Below the pieces are notes generated by a model. The model saw only the letters and a list, made by a program, of their open reading frames with translations, had not been told where the DNA came from and ran no database searches. The position numbers and the translations under genes are program-made. From positions 1,054,001 through 1,118,000 of the forward strand of contig NZ_CP120997.1 in the NCBI RefSeq assembly GCF_030719295.1: a stretch of 64,000 bases of DNA, in the 5' to 3' direction. The DNA is from Streptomyces sp. Mut1 (lineage in GTDB: Bacteria > Actinomycetota > Actinomycetes > Streptomycetales > Streptomycetaceae). Shown piece by piece: positions 34,206 through 43,493 of the stretch (its first letter is position 1; each line of letters opens with the position of its first letter).

Positions 34206-36446
34206 ATGCGACGCCCTCAGCGCCCACTGCCGCCCGCCGACGATTCCGCTTCCCCGGCCGCCGCCGGAGACGATGGCGCGCACCCGCTGCCGGGCAACCT
34301 TCCGGCCGAGCTGAACCACTTCGTGGGCCGGGAGAACGAGCTGGCCGATGTCGCCCGGATGCTGGAGGAATCCCGGCTCGTCACCGTCATCGGGGTGGGC
34401 GGCGTGGGCAAGACCCGGCTGGCCACGCGGGCGGCGGCGCTTCTGGAGAAACGGTACTGCGACGGCGTGTGGCTGGTGGAACTGTCCGCCGTCCACGACG
34501 CCGGGCTGCTGGAACACGCCGTCGCCGACGCGCTGGGCCTCACCGATCACACCCCCCGGCCGCCCCGCGCGGCGCTGATCGAACACTGCGCCGACCGTGA
34601 CCTCCTGCTGGTCCTCGACGGCTTCGAACACCTGGTGGACGACTGCGCCGCGCTGGTACGGGACCTGCTGCGCCGCGCCCCCGGGCTGCGGGTGCTCGCG
34701 GCCGGCCGGCTACCGCTGGAACTGGCCGGCGAGGCCGTCTACCCGCTCGCCACCATGACCGACGAGGACGCCCTGCGGCTCTTCGCCGAGCGGGCCGCCG
34801 GGGTGCGGCCGGACTTCCGGCTGACCGAGCACAGCCGCGGCCCGGCCCAGGACCTGTGCCGCCGGCTGGACGGGATCCCGCTCGCTCTGGAACTCGCGGC
34901 CGGGCGGCTGCGCGCGTTGTCGACCGAGCAGGTGCTGCAACGGCTCGACGACCGGTTCCGGCTGCTGACCGGCGGCAGCCGCAGCGCGCTGGACCGGCAC
35001 CAGACGCTGCGTACGGCGATCGGCTGGAGCCATGAACTCTGCGCCCCGCCGCAACGGCTGTTGTGGGCCCGGCTCTCGGTCTTCGCCGGGCAGTTCGACC
35101 TGGAGGCGGTCGAGTACATCTGCAGCGGCCCCGACCTGCCCGCCGACTCCGTGCTCGACGTACTCTCCGGGCTGCTCGCCCAGTCCGTGGTGCTGCGCGA
35201 GGACTCCCCCGCGGGCACCCGCTACCGGATGCTGGACACCGTGCGCGAGTACGGCGCCGAGTGGCTGGCGGCCACCGGGGACACCGACCGGCTGCGCAGG
35301 CGGCACCGGGACTGGTTCCTGGGGCTCGCGACCTGGTGCGAGCTGGACTGGTTCAGCCCCCGGCAGGCGGAGGTCGCGGCCCGGGTGGAGAGCGAGCTGC
35401 CCAATCTGCGCCGGGCCATGGAGTGTTCGCTGGAATCGCCGCAGGAGGCGCATCTCGCCCAGTACCTGGCGGGCACGCTCTGGTTCCTGTGGGTCGGCTG
35501 CGGGCGGCTGTCCGAGGGCCGGCACTGGCTGGACCACGTCCTGGAGGAGGAGACCCCGTACGACGCCTCGCGGCTGAAGGCCCTGTGGGTGCTGGGGTAC
35601 GTCGCGGTGCTCCAGGGCGACCCGGTCGGCGCGATCTCCGCCCTCACCGAGTGCCGGGAGGAGGCGGAAGAGGCTGGAGACGCCACGGCCGCCGCGTACG
35701 CCGTGCACCGCACCGGCTGCCTGGCCCTCGTCACCGACGACCTGGAGCGCGCCCGGGACCTGCTGGACGACGCGCTCGGCCGCTACCGCGAACTGGGCGA
35801 GCTGAACAGCAACGTCCTGATGGCCCAGGTCGAACTGGCCATGTCCACCGGCTTCCTGGGCGATCTGGAGCGGGCGGCGGTGATCTGCGAGGAGGTCCGG
35901 GACATCTGCGAGGACCACGGCGAGCAGTGGGCCCTGAGCTACGCGCTGTACGTCCTGGCCTACGCCACCTTGCAGCGCGGGCGCCCGGAGCGGGCGCGGG
36001 AACTGCTCGAGAAGTCGCTGTCCATCAGCCACGCCTTCAACGACCTGCTCGGCACCGTCCTGTCCCTGGAGCTGCTGGCGCTCGTCACGGTGACCGAGGG
36101 CGACGCGGCCGAGGCGGCGCTGCTCCAGGGAGCCGCCGACCGGATCTGGCCATCGGTGGGGCTGCCGCTGTTCGGCTCGGCGCACTACGGGGTGCCCCGG
36201 GCCCGTTGCGAGGAGCTGGCCCTGCGCGAGCTGGGCGGGGGGCGGTACGCGAGCGCCCTGCGGGCGGGCGGTGAGCTGGGGCCCGACGCGGTGGTCGGCC
36301 GGGCACTCCTGGGCCGGGCGGGCGGGCGGGAGCGGGCTCGGGCGGGCACCGACGAGCCGGCCGGGAGCGCCCCGCCCGCGCCCGGCGGAACGCGAAGGCC
36401 CGCCGCCTCCCCGGCATCGGGAAGGGGCGGGCCTGAGCGCCGGTGA
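34206..36446 (+). CDS. STAND NTPase (NB-ARC and TPR) with no effector or DNA-binding domain
   Basis: 746 aa. Residues about 35-330 form an AfsR/LuxR-type NB-ARC module: HFVGRENELADVARML, Walker A GVGGVGKTRLA, Walker B LLLVLDGFEHL, ICRRLDGIPLALELA-like arm (LCRRLDGIPLALELAAGRLRAL) and the winged-helix part TLRTAIGWSHELC. Residues about 400-700 are TPR-like helices (LARAL/ERARELLEKSL). The usual N-terminal SARP domain or C-terminal LuxR helix-turn-helix is absent. The last 60 residues are a Gly/Arg/Pro tail that runs into the rpsD terminator. It may be an eroded AfsR/LuxR-type regulator or a signalling ATPase needing a partner. The ATG has no Shine-Dalgarno. Confidence 0.85.
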   Translation: MRRPQRPLPPADDSASPAAAGDDGAHPLPGNLPAELNHFVGRENELADVARMLEESRLVTVIGVGGVGKTRLATRAAALLEKRYCDGVWLVELSAVHDAGLLEHAVADALGLTDHTPRPPRAALIEHCADRDLLLVLDGFEHLVDDCAALVRDLLRRAPGLRVLAAGRLPLELAGEAVYPLATMTDEDALRLFAERAAGVRPDFRLTEHSRGPAQDLCRRLDGIPLALELAAGRLRALSTEQVLQRLDDRFRLLTGGSRSALDRHQTLRTAIGWSHELCAPPQRLLWARLSVFAGQFDLEAVEYICSGPDLPADSVLDVLSGLLAQSVVLREDSPAGTRYRMLDTVREYGAEWLAATGDTDRLRRRHRDWFLGLATWCELDWFSPRQAEVAARVESELPNLRRAMECSLESPQEAHLAQYLAGTLWFLWVGCGRLSEGRHWLDHVLEEETPYDASRLKALWVLGYVAVLQGDPVGAISALTECREEAEEAGDATAAAYAVHRTGCLALVTDDLERARDLLDDALGRYRELGELNSNVLMAQVELAMSTGFLGDLERAAVICEEVRDICEDHGEQWALSYALYVLAYATLQRGRPERARELLEKSLSISHAFNDLLGTVLSLELLALVTVTEGDAAEAALLQGAADRIWPSVGLPLFGSAHYGVPRARCEELALRELGGGRYASALRAGGELGPDAVVGRALLGRAGGRERARAGTDEPAGSAPPAPGGTRRPAASPASGRGGPERR
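36396..36434 (-). terminator. rpsD terminator inside the 3' end of the STAND gene
   Basis: A 9-bp perfect stem (36396-36404 with 36426-36434) is extended by a CCTCCCC/GGGAAGG inner stem. It begins 31 nt after the rpsD stop and lies wholly within the last codons of the convergent STAND gene. Confidence 0.65.
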
Positions 36447-36464
36447 CGAGCGGCTACGCCTGGA

Positions 36465-37079
36465 TCAGCGGGCGTAGTACTCGACGACGAGCTGCTCGTC
36501 GCAGATCACGGGGATTTCCTTGCGGTTCGGGTCCCGGTCAAGGCGGAAGGCCAGGGCCTTCAGGTTCACCTGCAGGTAGCGCGGGGTCTCACCGTCGGTG
36601 TCGTAACCACCCTCGCGAGCAACCTGGAAGGGGTGCTTGTCGCGGCTGCGCTCACGGACCATGACGATGTCGTCCGGGCGGACGCGGAACGACGGCTTGT
36701 CGACCTTGCCGCCGTTGACCTCGATGTGGCCGTGGACGACCATCTGGCGCGCCTGGTAGATCGTCTTGGCGATACCGGAACGCAGGACCAGCGCGTCGAG
36801 GCGGCGCTCGAGCTCGACGACGAGCGCCTCGCCCGTCTTGCCCTCGGCCTTCTTGGCGCGGTCGTAGGCACGCGCCATCTGGCGCTCGCTGATGTCGTAC
36901 TGCGCACGCAGACGCTGCTTCTCCAGCAGACGGACCTTGTAGTCCGAGTTCTGCTTGCGGCCGCGGCCGTGCTCGCCCGGCGGGTAGGGGCGGGCCTCGA
37001 AGTACTTGACCGCCTTCGGCGTCAGCGCGATGCCGAGCGCACGGCTCTTCTTGACCTTGGGACGCGACTGATTAGGCAC
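36465..37079 (-). CDS. rpsD: 30S ribosomal protein S4
   Basis: A primary 16S rRNA-binding protein that nucleates small-subunit assembly. 204 aa from the GTG at 37079, with GGAG upstream. It is a zinc-free S4: the N-terminal Cys cluster seen in zinc-binding S4 proteins is absent (RPKVKKSRALGIALTPKAV). The S4 RNA-binding domain is at about residues 95-155 (RLDALVLRSGIAKTIYQARQMV). It is a stand-alone gene outside the main ribosomal operons, divergent from the DUF2470 gene, with an iron box in the shared 56-nt gap. Confidence 0.97.
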   Translation of the reverse strand: MPNQSRPKVKKSRALGIALTPKAVKYFEARPYPPGEHGRGRKQNSDYKVRLLEKQRLRAQYDISERQMARAYDRAKKAEGKTGEALVVELERRLDALVLRSGIAKTIYQARQMVVHGHIEVNGGKVDKPSFRVRPDDIVMVRERSRDKHPFQVAREGGYDTDGETPRYLQVNLKALAFRLDRDPNRKEIPVICDEQLVVEYYAR

Positions 37080-37102
37080 GTTCTCCAGACCTCCGTTGTA
37101 GG

Positions 37103-37121
37103 TTAGGTTAGGCTCACCTTA
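37103..37121. promoter_or_regulatory. iron box (DmdR/IdeR-type operator)
   Basis: TTAGGTTAGGCTCACCTTA matches 17 of 19 positions of the actinobacterial iron box TTAGGTTAGGCTAACCTAA. A further GTAGG before it extends the AGGTTAGGTTAGG half-site pattern. It lies 14 nt before the DUF2470 gene and 23 nt before rpsD. It contains TAGGTT (a possible -10 for the + gene) and TAACCT (a possible -10 for rpsD). Iron-loaded DmdR1 should repress from such a site. Confidence 0.75.
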
Positions 37122-37135
37122 CTCAAGGAGATCGC

Positions 37136-37969
37136 ATGTCTCGCCCTGGGAACACCACACACGTCACGGACAGCACAGACAGCATCGACGCGCCTGAAGG
37201 CGTCGAAACGACGGAGGACCGATCAGATCGTGGTCAGCCGCGTCCCAGCGGGCTTGAAAACACACGGATGCCGTCAGCAGCCGAGCGCACACGAACTCTC
37301 GTACAGAGTACCTGCTCGGCGGTACTGCTCGTTCCCGGGCTCGACCGGTCCGCCTCGGACCAGCTCATGCCGCTGTCCCGCAGTGTGGGACCCGACGGTG
37401 ACCTGTTCCTGGAACTCCCCGCCGATTCCCCGGCCGTGCGGGCCGCGACGCACGCCCAGGACGACGAGCTCTCGGCCGTGCTGGAGATCACGGACGTCGC
37501 CCCCGTCTCCGTACCCCACCGTATCCGCGGCCGCGCCCGGGTCGGCGGCTGGCTGACCTCCGTGCCCGGCATGGCGGGCCCCGGCCGGATGCTGCTGCGG
37601 CTGGAGACGGGCGAGGCCCACATCGACGACCTGTGGGGCGAGGAGTGCGTCGACGCGGAGGACTTCCGCGACGCGGTCCCCGATCCTCTCGCCGTCCATG
37701 AGACGGACCTGCTCCAGCACCTGTACTCGGCACACGGCGAGCAGCTGGCGACGCTGTGCGGGCTGCTCGGCGAGCGGGCGGCCTGCACCTGCGCGGCGCA
37801 CCGGCCGGCCGTGGTGCCCCTGGCGCTGGACCGGCTGGGGCTGCGGGTGCGCTTCTGCGAGCGGGACGGCGGCTGCTTCGACGCGCGCTTCGAGTTCCCC
37901 GAGCCGGTGCGCGACGTGGCGGAGCTGAGCCACGCCATGCACACGCTGTTCGAGGCGGCCGCGCGCTGA
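37136..37969 (+). CDS. DUF2470-domain protein (HugZ-like, heme/iron utilisation)
   Basis: 277 aa from the ATG at 37136, with AAGGAG 5 nt upstream. An internal ATG at 37268 (MPSAAERTRTLVQ) gives the more conserved N-terminus but has no good ribosome binding site; residues 1-44 are probably disordered. The body has the split-barrel-like stretch VQSTCSAVLLVPGLD through VGGWLTSVPGMAGPGRMLLRLE, then a C-terminal DUF2470 domain (HETDLLQHLYSAHGEQL, then ERDGGCFDARFEFPEPVRDVAEL). DUF2470 is the C-terminal domain of HugZ/HutZ heme-degrading proteins. The iron box just upstream supports an iron-limitation role. Enzyme activity is not shown. Confidence 0.85.
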   Translation: MSRPGNTTHVTDSTDSIDAPEGVETTEDRSDRGQPRPSGLENTRMPSAAERTRTLVQSTCSAVLLVPGLDRSASDQLMPLSRSVGPDGDLFLELPADSPAVRAATHAQDDELSAVLEITDVAPVSVPHRIRGRARVGGWLTSVPGMAGPGRMLLRLETGEAHIDDLWGEECVDAEDFRDAVPDPLAVHETDLLQHLYSAHGEQLATLCGLLGERAACTCAAHRPAVVPLALDRLGLRVRFCERDGGCFDARFEFPEPVRDVAELSHAMHTLFEAAAR

Positions 37970-37987
37970 GGGGCGGGGCCGGGATAC

Positions 37988-38020
37988 GGACGGCCGCCGC
38001 CGTGGCCGGGGCGGCGGTCC
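37988..38020. terminator. bidirectional terminator between the DUF2470 gene and rarA
   Basis: An 8-bp CCGCCGCC/GGCGGCGG stem (37994-38001 with 38010-38017), plus an outer GGA/TCC pairing across a bulge, within the 54-nt gap of two convergent genes. Confidence 0.5.
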
Positions 38021-38023
38021 GGA

Positions 38024-39400
38024 TCAGGCCCGGTCCGCACCGTCCTCGGCGGCCGTCCGGCCGAGCCGCTCCCTGACCCGGTCCACCACGTCCGCGTAAC
38101 GCGCCTCGGCGCCGTAGCGGGTGGGGCGGTAGTAGTGCTTGTCGCGCACAGCGTCCGGGGCGTACTGCTGGGCGGCGATGCCGCCGGGCACATCGTGCGG
38201 GTAGACGTAGCCCCGGGCGTGGCCCAGCTTGGCCGCGCCCTTGTAGTGGCCGTCGCGCAGATGGGCCGGGACCGGGCCGGCCAGCCCCTTGCGCACGTCC
38301 TCCCGGGCGGCGGAGATCGCCAGTGTGGCCGCGTTGGACTTCGGGGCGAGCGCGAGGGCGATGGTGGCGTGGCTGAGGGTGAGGGCCGCCTCCGGGAAAC
38401 CGATCAGGGCCACCGCCTGCGCCGCCGCCACCGCGGTCGGCAGCGCCGTCGGATCGGCGAGGCCGATGTCCTCGCTGGCCGAGATCATCAGACGCCGGGC
38501 GATGAACCGCGGGTCCTCCCCCGCCTCGATCATGCGGGCCAGGTAATGCAGCGCCGCGTCGACGTCCGAGCCGCGGATCGACTTGATCAGGGCGCTCGCC
38601 ACGTCGTAGTGCTGATCGCCGTCCCGGTCGTACGTCACGGCCGCCCGGTCGACGGTCTCCTCCAGGGTGAGGAGGCTGATCTCCGCCTCCTGCTTGGACA
38701 GCGCGGCCCCGGCCGCGGCCTCCAGGGCCGTCAGCGCACGGCGCGCGTCGCCCCCCGCGATGCGCAGCAGGTGCTCCTCGGCGTCCTCCGGCAGCGTCAC
38801 CGCTGCGCCGAGCCCGCGCTCGTCGGTCAGTGCCCGGCGCAGCAGGCCGCGCAGGTCGTCGTCGGTCAGGGACTCCAGCGTCAGCAGCAGCGAACGGGAG
38901 AGCAGCGGTGAGATGACCGAGAAGTAGGGGTTCTCGGTGGTCGCGGCGATCAGGGTGACCCAGCGGTTCTCGACGGCGGGCAGGAGCGAGTCCTGCTGGG
39001 CCTTGGAGAAGCGGTGGATCTCGTCCAGGAAGAGGACGGTCTCCTTGCCGTAGCCACCCGTGGCCCGGCGGGCGCCCTCGATGACGGCCCGGACCTCCTT
39101 GACGCCGGCGGTGATCGCGGACAGCTCGACGAATCGCTTGTTCGTGGCCTTGCTGACCACGTAGGCGAGGGTCGTCTTGCCGATGCCGGGCGGACCCCAG
39201 AGGATCACCGACGAGGGGCCGGCCGGTCCCCCGCTCGCCTCGCCGACGAGGCGGCGCAGGGGCGAGCCCGGCTTGAGCAGATGCTGCTGGCCCACGACCT
39301 CGTCGAGCGTACGCGGACGCATCCGGACAGCAAGGGGGCTGCTGGACGGGTCCTTCTCCTGGCGGTCTTCGGCAGCTGCGGTAAAGAGGTCGGGCTCCAC
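38024..39400 (-). CDS. rarA: replication-associated recombination protein A (RarA/MgsA)
   Basis: An AAA+ clamp-loader-like ATPase that acts at stalled replication forks. 458 aa from the GTG at 39400. Motifs: [21 protein letters not shown], Walker [16 protein letters not shown], Walker [16 protein letters not shown], sensor 1 (AATTENPYF) and the arginine finger region ([15 protein letters not shown]). The C-terminal MgsA domain tetramerises (LYPHDVP-like [18 protein letters not shown]). The ribosome binding site is weak. It ends in a convergent gap with the DUF2470 gene. Confidence 0.94.
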   Translation of the reverse strand: MEPDLFTAAAEDRQEKDPSSSPLAVRMRPRTLDEVVGQQHLLKPGSPLRRLVGEASGGPAGPSSVILWGPPGIGKTTLAYVVSKATNKRFVELSAITAGVKEVRAVIEGARRATGGYGKETVLFLDEIHRFSKAQQDSLLPAVENRWVTLIAATTENPYFSVISPLLSRSLLLTLESLTDDDLRGLLRRALTDERGLGAAVTLPEDAEEHLLRIAGGDARRALTALEAAAGAALSKQEAEISLLTLEETVDRAAVTYDRDGDQHYDVASALIKSIRGSDVDAALHYLARMIEAGEDPRFIARRLMISASEDIGLADPTALPTAVAAAQAVALIGFPEAALTLSHATIALALAPKSNAATLAISAAREDVRKGLAGPVPAHLRDGHYKGAAKLGHARGYVYPHDVPGGIAAQQYAPDAVRDKHYYRPTRYGAEARYADVVDRVRERLGRTAAEDGADRA

Positions 39401-39418
39401 GTTTTGAAGCCTATGTCA

Positions 39419-39452
39419 CCGCACTGACAACCCGGCCGGGCCGTCAGTGCGG
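39419..39452 (-). terminator. terminator of the VKOR gene
   Basis: A perfect 10-bp stem (39419-39428 with 39443-39452) whose loop contains a second palindrome (CCCGG CCGGG). It lies 12 nt after the VKOR stop. Confidence 0.65.
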
Positions 39453-39463
39453 GACGGGGCCGG

Positions 39464-40099
39464 TCAGCTGGTCCAGAAGTCCCACCAGCGGGTCAGGATC
39501 AGCATGCCGATGATGCCGATCCACAGCACCGGGGGCACCCAGTGGAACTCGGTGAGCCCGTTGCGCAGCCAGGCGGGCGCGGGGATGATCCCGTGCCGGA
39601 TGTTGTGGGTGGTGACGTAGCAGAACATGAAGATGGTGGCGACCCAGGCCAGGCAGCACCACAGGCACAGCGAGTTGATGTTGTACAGCGACTGGTACTG
39701 GAGCCAGGTGCAGAAGCCGACGCCGAACAGCGTGCCCGCGTTCATGCCGAGCCAGTACCAGTTGCGGAAGCGGGCTCCCGCGAGCAGGGCCAGACCGATC
39801 CCGATGATCACGGGGTAGGTGACCATCCCGAGCCAGGGGTTCGGGAAGCCGAAGGCGGAGGCCTGCTCGCTCTTCATGATGTTGCCGCAGGCCACGACCG
39901 GGTTGAGACTGCAGCCCGGGACGAAGGACGGGTCCTCCATCATCTTGAGCTTGTCGTGCGTGATGACCCATGCGGCGAGGGTTCCTGCGGCACCAGTGAT
40001 CATCAGCAGGATGGCCAGCGCCCGGCTGCCCCCGAAGGTGCGCGTCCCGCTGCTCTCGTCCTGGTCGGAGGAGGGATGGTCAACCGCTGCAGTCGTCAT
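39464..40099 (-). CDS. vitamin K epoxide reductase family (VKOR) membrane protein
   Basis: A quinone-linked disulfide generator: bacterial VKORs re-oxidise DsbA-like oxidases. 211 aa with five predicted helices, including AILLMITGAAGTLAAWVI, VTYPVIIGIGLALLAG and LAWVATIFMFCYV. The redox CxxC is CLWCC near residue 150, and the loop pair of Cys is CSLNPVVACG (about residues 62-71). This is the usual actinobacterial layout; mycobacteria rely on VKOR for disulfide formation. No DsbA partner is next to it. Confidence 0.93.
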   Translation of the reverse strand: MTTAAVDHPSSDQDESSGTRTFGGSRALAILLMITGAAGTLAAWVITHDKLKMMEDPSFVPGCSLNPVVACGNIMKSEQASAFGFPNPWLGMVTYPVIIGIGLALLAGARFRNWYWLGMNAGTLFGVGFCTWLQYQSLYNINSLCLWCCLAWVATIFMFCYVTTHNIRHGIIPAPAWLRNGLTEFHWVPPVLWIGIIGMLILTRWWDFWTS

Positions 40100-40288
40100 A
40101 TCGCCGTTTCCGTCACTGAGTAGCCTGCTGGGGCACGGTCATTGTGCCGTACGGGCGGGCCGCTCCTCCGTTCGATGCACATAAAGACGCGTGCGCCGAG
40201 AGGTGCCCGTGAGGGAGCGGAACACGGCCCCGCAGCCGCGACGAGGGGCATCGCGCCGTCCCGGCGGCCCTCCGCGCGTGACCGGCCC

Positions 40289-40313
40289 TCCCGGGCGGAA
40301 TCACCGTCCGGGA
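40289..40313. repeat. hairpin between hisS and the VKOR gene
   Basis: A 10-bp inverted repeat with one G-T wobble on the + strand (40289-40298 with 40304-40313) and a 5-nt loop, in the 286-nt gap downstream of hisS. It may be a second, weaker terminator for hisS. The rest of the gap up to the VKOR start shows nothing else I can support. Confidence 0.35.
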
Positions 40314-40345
40314 TGAACCGGCGATCACCGGGTTGACGCGGGACA

Positions 40346-40379
40346 CCGGGGGCGGCGGGCGCTCGGCCCGCCGCCCCGG
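40346..40379 (-). terminator. hisS terminator
   Basis: A 14-bp GC stem (40346-40360 with 40366-40379) with one bulged G and a 5-nt GCTCG loop, 6 nt after the hisS stop. Confidence 0.75.
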
Positions 40380-40385
40380 CACGCC

Positions 40386-41648
40386 TCAGACGAGCCGTGC
40401 GGTGATCGTCTCCACGATGTCGGACACGGGTACGGGCGTCTGCTCGCCGGACTCCATGTCCTTGAGCTGGACGTGCCCGTCGGTCAGGTCGCGCTCGCCG
40501 GCCACGATCGTGAACCGGGCGCCCGAGCGGTTGGCGCTCTTCATCGCGCCCTTCAGCCCCCGGCCGCCGAACGCGAAGTCCGCCGCCACCCCTTCGCGGC
40601 GCAGCCGCGTGACGACGCCGAACAGGACCCGGCGCGCCTCCTCGCCGAGCGGGACGGCGAAGACGCTGGTGGTGGCGGGCAGTTCGAGGTCGATGCCCTC
40701 CGCCTCCAGGGCCAGGACGGTGCGGTCCACGCCGAGCGCCCAGCCGACCGACGGGAGCGCCGGGCCGCCGATCATCTCGGAGAGGCCGTCGTAGCGGCCG
40801 CCGCCGCCCACCGCGGACTGCGAGCCGAGGCCGTCGTGGACGAACTCGAAGGTGGTGCGCGTGTAGTAGTCGAGGCCGCGGACGAGCTTCTCGTCGTCCT
40901 CGAAGATCACACCCGCCTCGTTGAGCAGGTCGCGGACCTGCTCGTGGTACGCCTTGCAGGCGTCGCAGAGGTAGTCGCGCAGCACGGGGGCCCCGGCCAG
41001 CTGCTTCTGGACCTCGGGCCGCTTGTCGTCGAGGACCCGCAGCGGGTTGATGTCGATGCGGCGGCGGGTCTCCTCGTCCAGGTCGAGTTCGCGCAGGAAG
41101 CCCTGGAGCGCGTCGCGGTAGACCGGGCGGCACTCCTTGTCGCCCAGCGAGTTCAGCAGGATGCGGAACTCGCGCAGGCCCAGCGCGCGGTACGCCTGGT
41201 CGGCCAGGATGATCAGCTCGGCGTCGAGCACCGGGTCCTCGGCGCCGATGGCCTCGGCCCCGACCTGCGAGAAGTGGCGGTAGCGGCCCTTCTGCGGGCG
41301 CTCGTAGCGGTAGTACGAGCCGGAGTACCAGAGCTTGACCGGCAGGTTGCCGAGCTTGTGGAGGTTGGCCTCCAGGGCGGCGCGCAGCACGGACGCGGTG
41401 CCCTCGGGGCGCAGGGCCAGCTCGGAGCCGCCCTTGGTGGTGAGGGTGTACATCTCCTTGGTCACGATGTCGGTGGACTCGCCGACGCCGCGGGCGAAGA
41501 GGGCCACGTCCTCGAAACCGGGGGTCTCGATGTAGCCGTAGCCGGAGTTCCGCAGCGGGGCGGCGATCGCCTCGCGCACCGCCAGGTACTTGGCGGAGTC
41601 CGGCGGGGTCAGGTCGTACGTGCCCTTGGGGGCCTTGAAGGTGCTCAC
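40386..41648 (-). CDS. hisS: histidyl-tRNA synthetase
   Basis: Charges tRNA-His. 420 aa from the GTG at 41648 ([17 protein letters not shown]). Class II motif 2 region [25 protein letters not shown]; HisRS signatures [16 protein letters not shown] and GGGGRYDGL. The C-terminal anticodon domain follows. The gap to the upstream MBL gene is only 13 nt, so the two are probably co-transcribed. Confidence 0.97.
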   Translation of the reverse strand: MSTFKAPKGTYDLTPPDSAKYLAVREAIAAPLRNSGYGYIETPGFEDVALFARGVGESTDIVTKEMYTLTTKGGSELALRPEGTASVLRAALEANLHKLGNLPVKLWYSGSYYRYERPQKGRYRHFSQVGAEAIGAEDPVLDAELIILADQAYRALGLREFRILLNSLGDKECRPVYRDALQGFLRELDLDEETRRRIDINPLRVLDDKRPEVQKQLAGAPVLRDYLCDACKAYHEQVRDLLNEAGVIFEDDEKLVRGLDYYTRTTFEFVHDGLGSQSAVGGGGRYDGLSEMIGGPALPSVGWALGVDRTVLALEAEGIDLELPATTSVFAVPLGEEARRVLFGVVTRLRREGVAADFAFGGRGLKGAMKSANRSGARFTIVAGERDLTDGHVQLKDMESGEQTPVPVSDIVETITARLV

Positions 41649-41661
41649 GATTCCGCTCTCG

Positions 41662-42357
41662 TCACATTCCTCGTCGGGGCGCGTCCGTACCGGCCGTACC
41701 GCTCAGGTACGGGTTGGTGGCGCGCTCGCGGCCGATGGTCGTCTGGGGGCCGTGACCGGACAGCACCACGGTCGAGTCGTCGAGCGGCAGGCACACACGG
41801 GCCAGCGACTCGAGGAGCTCGGCGTGGTCGCCGCCGGGCAGGTCGGTGCGTCCGACGGAGCCGGCGAAGAGCAGGTCGCCCGAGAAGAGGACCTGGGGGA
41901 CCTCATGCGTCTCGGGCATCCTGAACGTCACCGACCCCTTGGTATGGCCGGGCGCATGCGAGACGCCGAATTCCATGCCCGCGAGCAGCAGCCGTGCGCC
42001 GTCGCTCAGCTCCTTGACGTCGTCCGGCTCCCCCACCGTCAGTTCGCCCATGAGCGGCATCCCGATGGAGCGGCCGAGGGCCTTCTCCGGGTCGCTCATC
42101 ATGTAGCGGTCCTCGGGGTGGATCCAGGCGGGGACGTCGTGCGCGCCGCACACCGGGACGACCGAGGCGACGTGGTCGATGTGGCCGTGGGTGAGGACGA
42201 CGGCGACGGGCTTGAGCCGATGCTTCTTCAGCGCTTCCTCGACGCCGGGGGCCGCCTGATGGCCCGGGTCGATGATCACGCACTCCTCACCTGCGGCGGG
42301 GGCGACCAGGTAGCAGTTGGTCCCCCAGGCCCCGGCGGGGAACCCGGCAATCAGCAC
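41662..42357 (-). CDS. metallo-beta-lactamase-fold hydrolase (glyoxalase II-like)
   Basis: 231 aa from the GTG at 42357. The metal-binding motif is [13 protein letters not shown] (HxHxDH), with further ligands in [27 protein letters not shown] and [11 protein letters not shown]. It is typical of the YcbL/glyoxalase II-like subgroup; substrate unknown. It lies just upstream of hisS, an order common in actinobacteria, and is divergent from the cyclophilin gene. Confidence 0.9.
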   Translation of the reverse strand: MLIAGFPAGAWGTNCYLVAPAAGEECVIIDPGHQAAPGVEEALKKHRLKPVAVVLTHGHIDHVASVVPVCGAHDVPAWIHPEDRYMMSDPEKALGRSIGMPLMGELTVGEPDDVKELSDGARLLLAGMEFGVSHAPGHTKGSVTFRMPETHEVPQVLFSGDLLFAGSVGRTDLPGGDHAELLESLARVCLPLDDSTVVLSGHGPQTTIGRERATNPYLSGTAGTDAPRRGM

Positions 42358-42504
42358 GATCGTCCTTAATGGTCGTCCTACGGGGAAGGCGGCTGCGAGG
42401 TCGCAGCAGTTCAGAGCCTACCGGCGCTCCTCATTCCACAGCTAACCCATATACCGTACGGGGCAACCCAGGCCCGATCACACGACGTACAAGGAGATCA
42501 CCCG

Positions 42505-43299
42505 GTGGTCAGCAGCGATCAGCGGCGGCGGCAGCTCGCCAGGGAGAAGTACGAGCGGCAGCAGCAGCGGCGGGAGGAGGCCCGGCGCCGTACACGGCGG
42601 CTGACGCTCGTCATCACGTCCGCGGTGGCCGTGGTGGCCGTCATCGGCGGTGGCACGTACCTCGCCACCAAGGGGGACGGGGACAAGGACAAGACGGACG
42701 CGGCGGCGAGCCAGAGTCCGTCCGCCGAGGCCTCGCCCACTCCGGCGAAGAGCGAGAAGCCCGAGCCGGCGATGAAGATCGACAAGAAGGCCGAGTACAC
42801 GATGTCGCTCACGACGAGCCAGGGCGACATCGCGTTCACGATGGACGCGTCGAAGACCCCGCACACCACGAACTCCTTCAAGTCGCTGGCCGACAAGAAG
42901 TTCTTCGACGGGACGAAGTGCCACCGGCTGACCACGGACGGCATCTACGTCCTGCAGTGCGGCGACCCCAACGGCGACGGCACCGGCGGCCCCGAGTACA
43001 CGATCCCCGACGAGAACCTGACCGCGCTGGGCAAGGCGGGCGAGGACGGCATGGTGACGTACCCGGCGGGCACGGTGGCCATGGCCAACACCGGCCAGGA
43101 GCACACCGGCGGCAGCCAGTTCTTCCTCGTCTACAAGGACAGCAAGCTGCCGCCCACCTACACGCCGTTCGGCACGATGGACGAGAAGTCGCTGAAGGCC
43201 GTCGAGGCCATCGGCAAGGCCGGGGTGGACGACGGCGGCGCCGACGGTGCGCCGAAGAAGGCCGTGAACATCTCGAAGCTGACCGTCGACAAGGTGTGA
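42505..43299 (+). CDS. membrane-anchored cyclophilin-type peptidyl-prolyl isomerase
   Basis: Probably assists folding outside the membrane. 264 aa from the GTG at 42505, with AAGGAG 8 nt upstream. The N-terminus is very basic (SSDQRRRQLAREKYERQQQRREE), followed by one transmembrane helix (about residues 32-52) without a lipobox. After a Ser/Pro/Lys linker the cyclophilin domain runs from about residue 95 (LTTSQGDIAFTMD) with SLADKKFFDGTKCHRL, TVAMANTGQEHTGGSQFFLV and FGTMDEKSLKAVEAIGK. The orientation is N-in, C-out. Confidence 0.93.
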   Translation: MVSSDQRRRQLAREKYERQQQRREEARRRTRRLTLVITSAVAVVAVIGGGTYLATKGDGDKDKTDAAASQSPSAEASPTPAKSEKPEPAMKIDKKAEYTMSLTTSQGDIAFTMDASKTPHTTNSFKSLADKKFFDGTKCHRLTTDGIYVLQCGDPNGDGTGGPEYTIPDENLTALGKAGEDGMVTYPAGTVAMANTGQEHTGGSQFFLVYKDSKLPPTYTPFGTMDEKSLKAVEAIGKAGVDDGGADGAPKKAVNISKLTVDKV

Positions 43300-43394
43300 G
43301 CCCGGCGGGCCAGGGGCGATGTCCGGGGCGGGCACGTGGCGCGGTCGAATAAATCCGGCCGCGCTGAGTGCGGACAGCCGGGCGGCCCGTCGCC

Positions 43395-43430
43395 TAGATT
43401 GGCGTGGTGCAGGGCGGGCGCTGCCCGCCC
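43395..43430 (+). promoter_or_regulatory. candidate DUF349 promoter with a 5' stem
   Basis: A Streptomyces-type -10 element TAGATT (43395-43400) is followed at about the transcription start by an 8-bp stem (43412-43419 with 43423-43430). No clear -35 is seen. The stem would lie close to the mRNA 5' end. Confidence 0.35.
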
Positions 43431-43493
43431 CAGGAAACTGTGGACGATGCCAGGGGGGTGATCCTCTCGCGGGCATCAGGTGGAGGAGGCGCT

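Noticed and set aside
34206..36446. LuxR- or SARP-family transcription factor
   Set aside because: The NB-ARC and TPR parts fit that class, but no DNA-binding domain is present at either end, so I call it only a STAND NTPase.
41649..41661. T-box leader for hisS or alaS
   Set aside because: hisS is 13 nt from its upstream gene and alaS overlaps its neighbour, so there is no space for a T-box.
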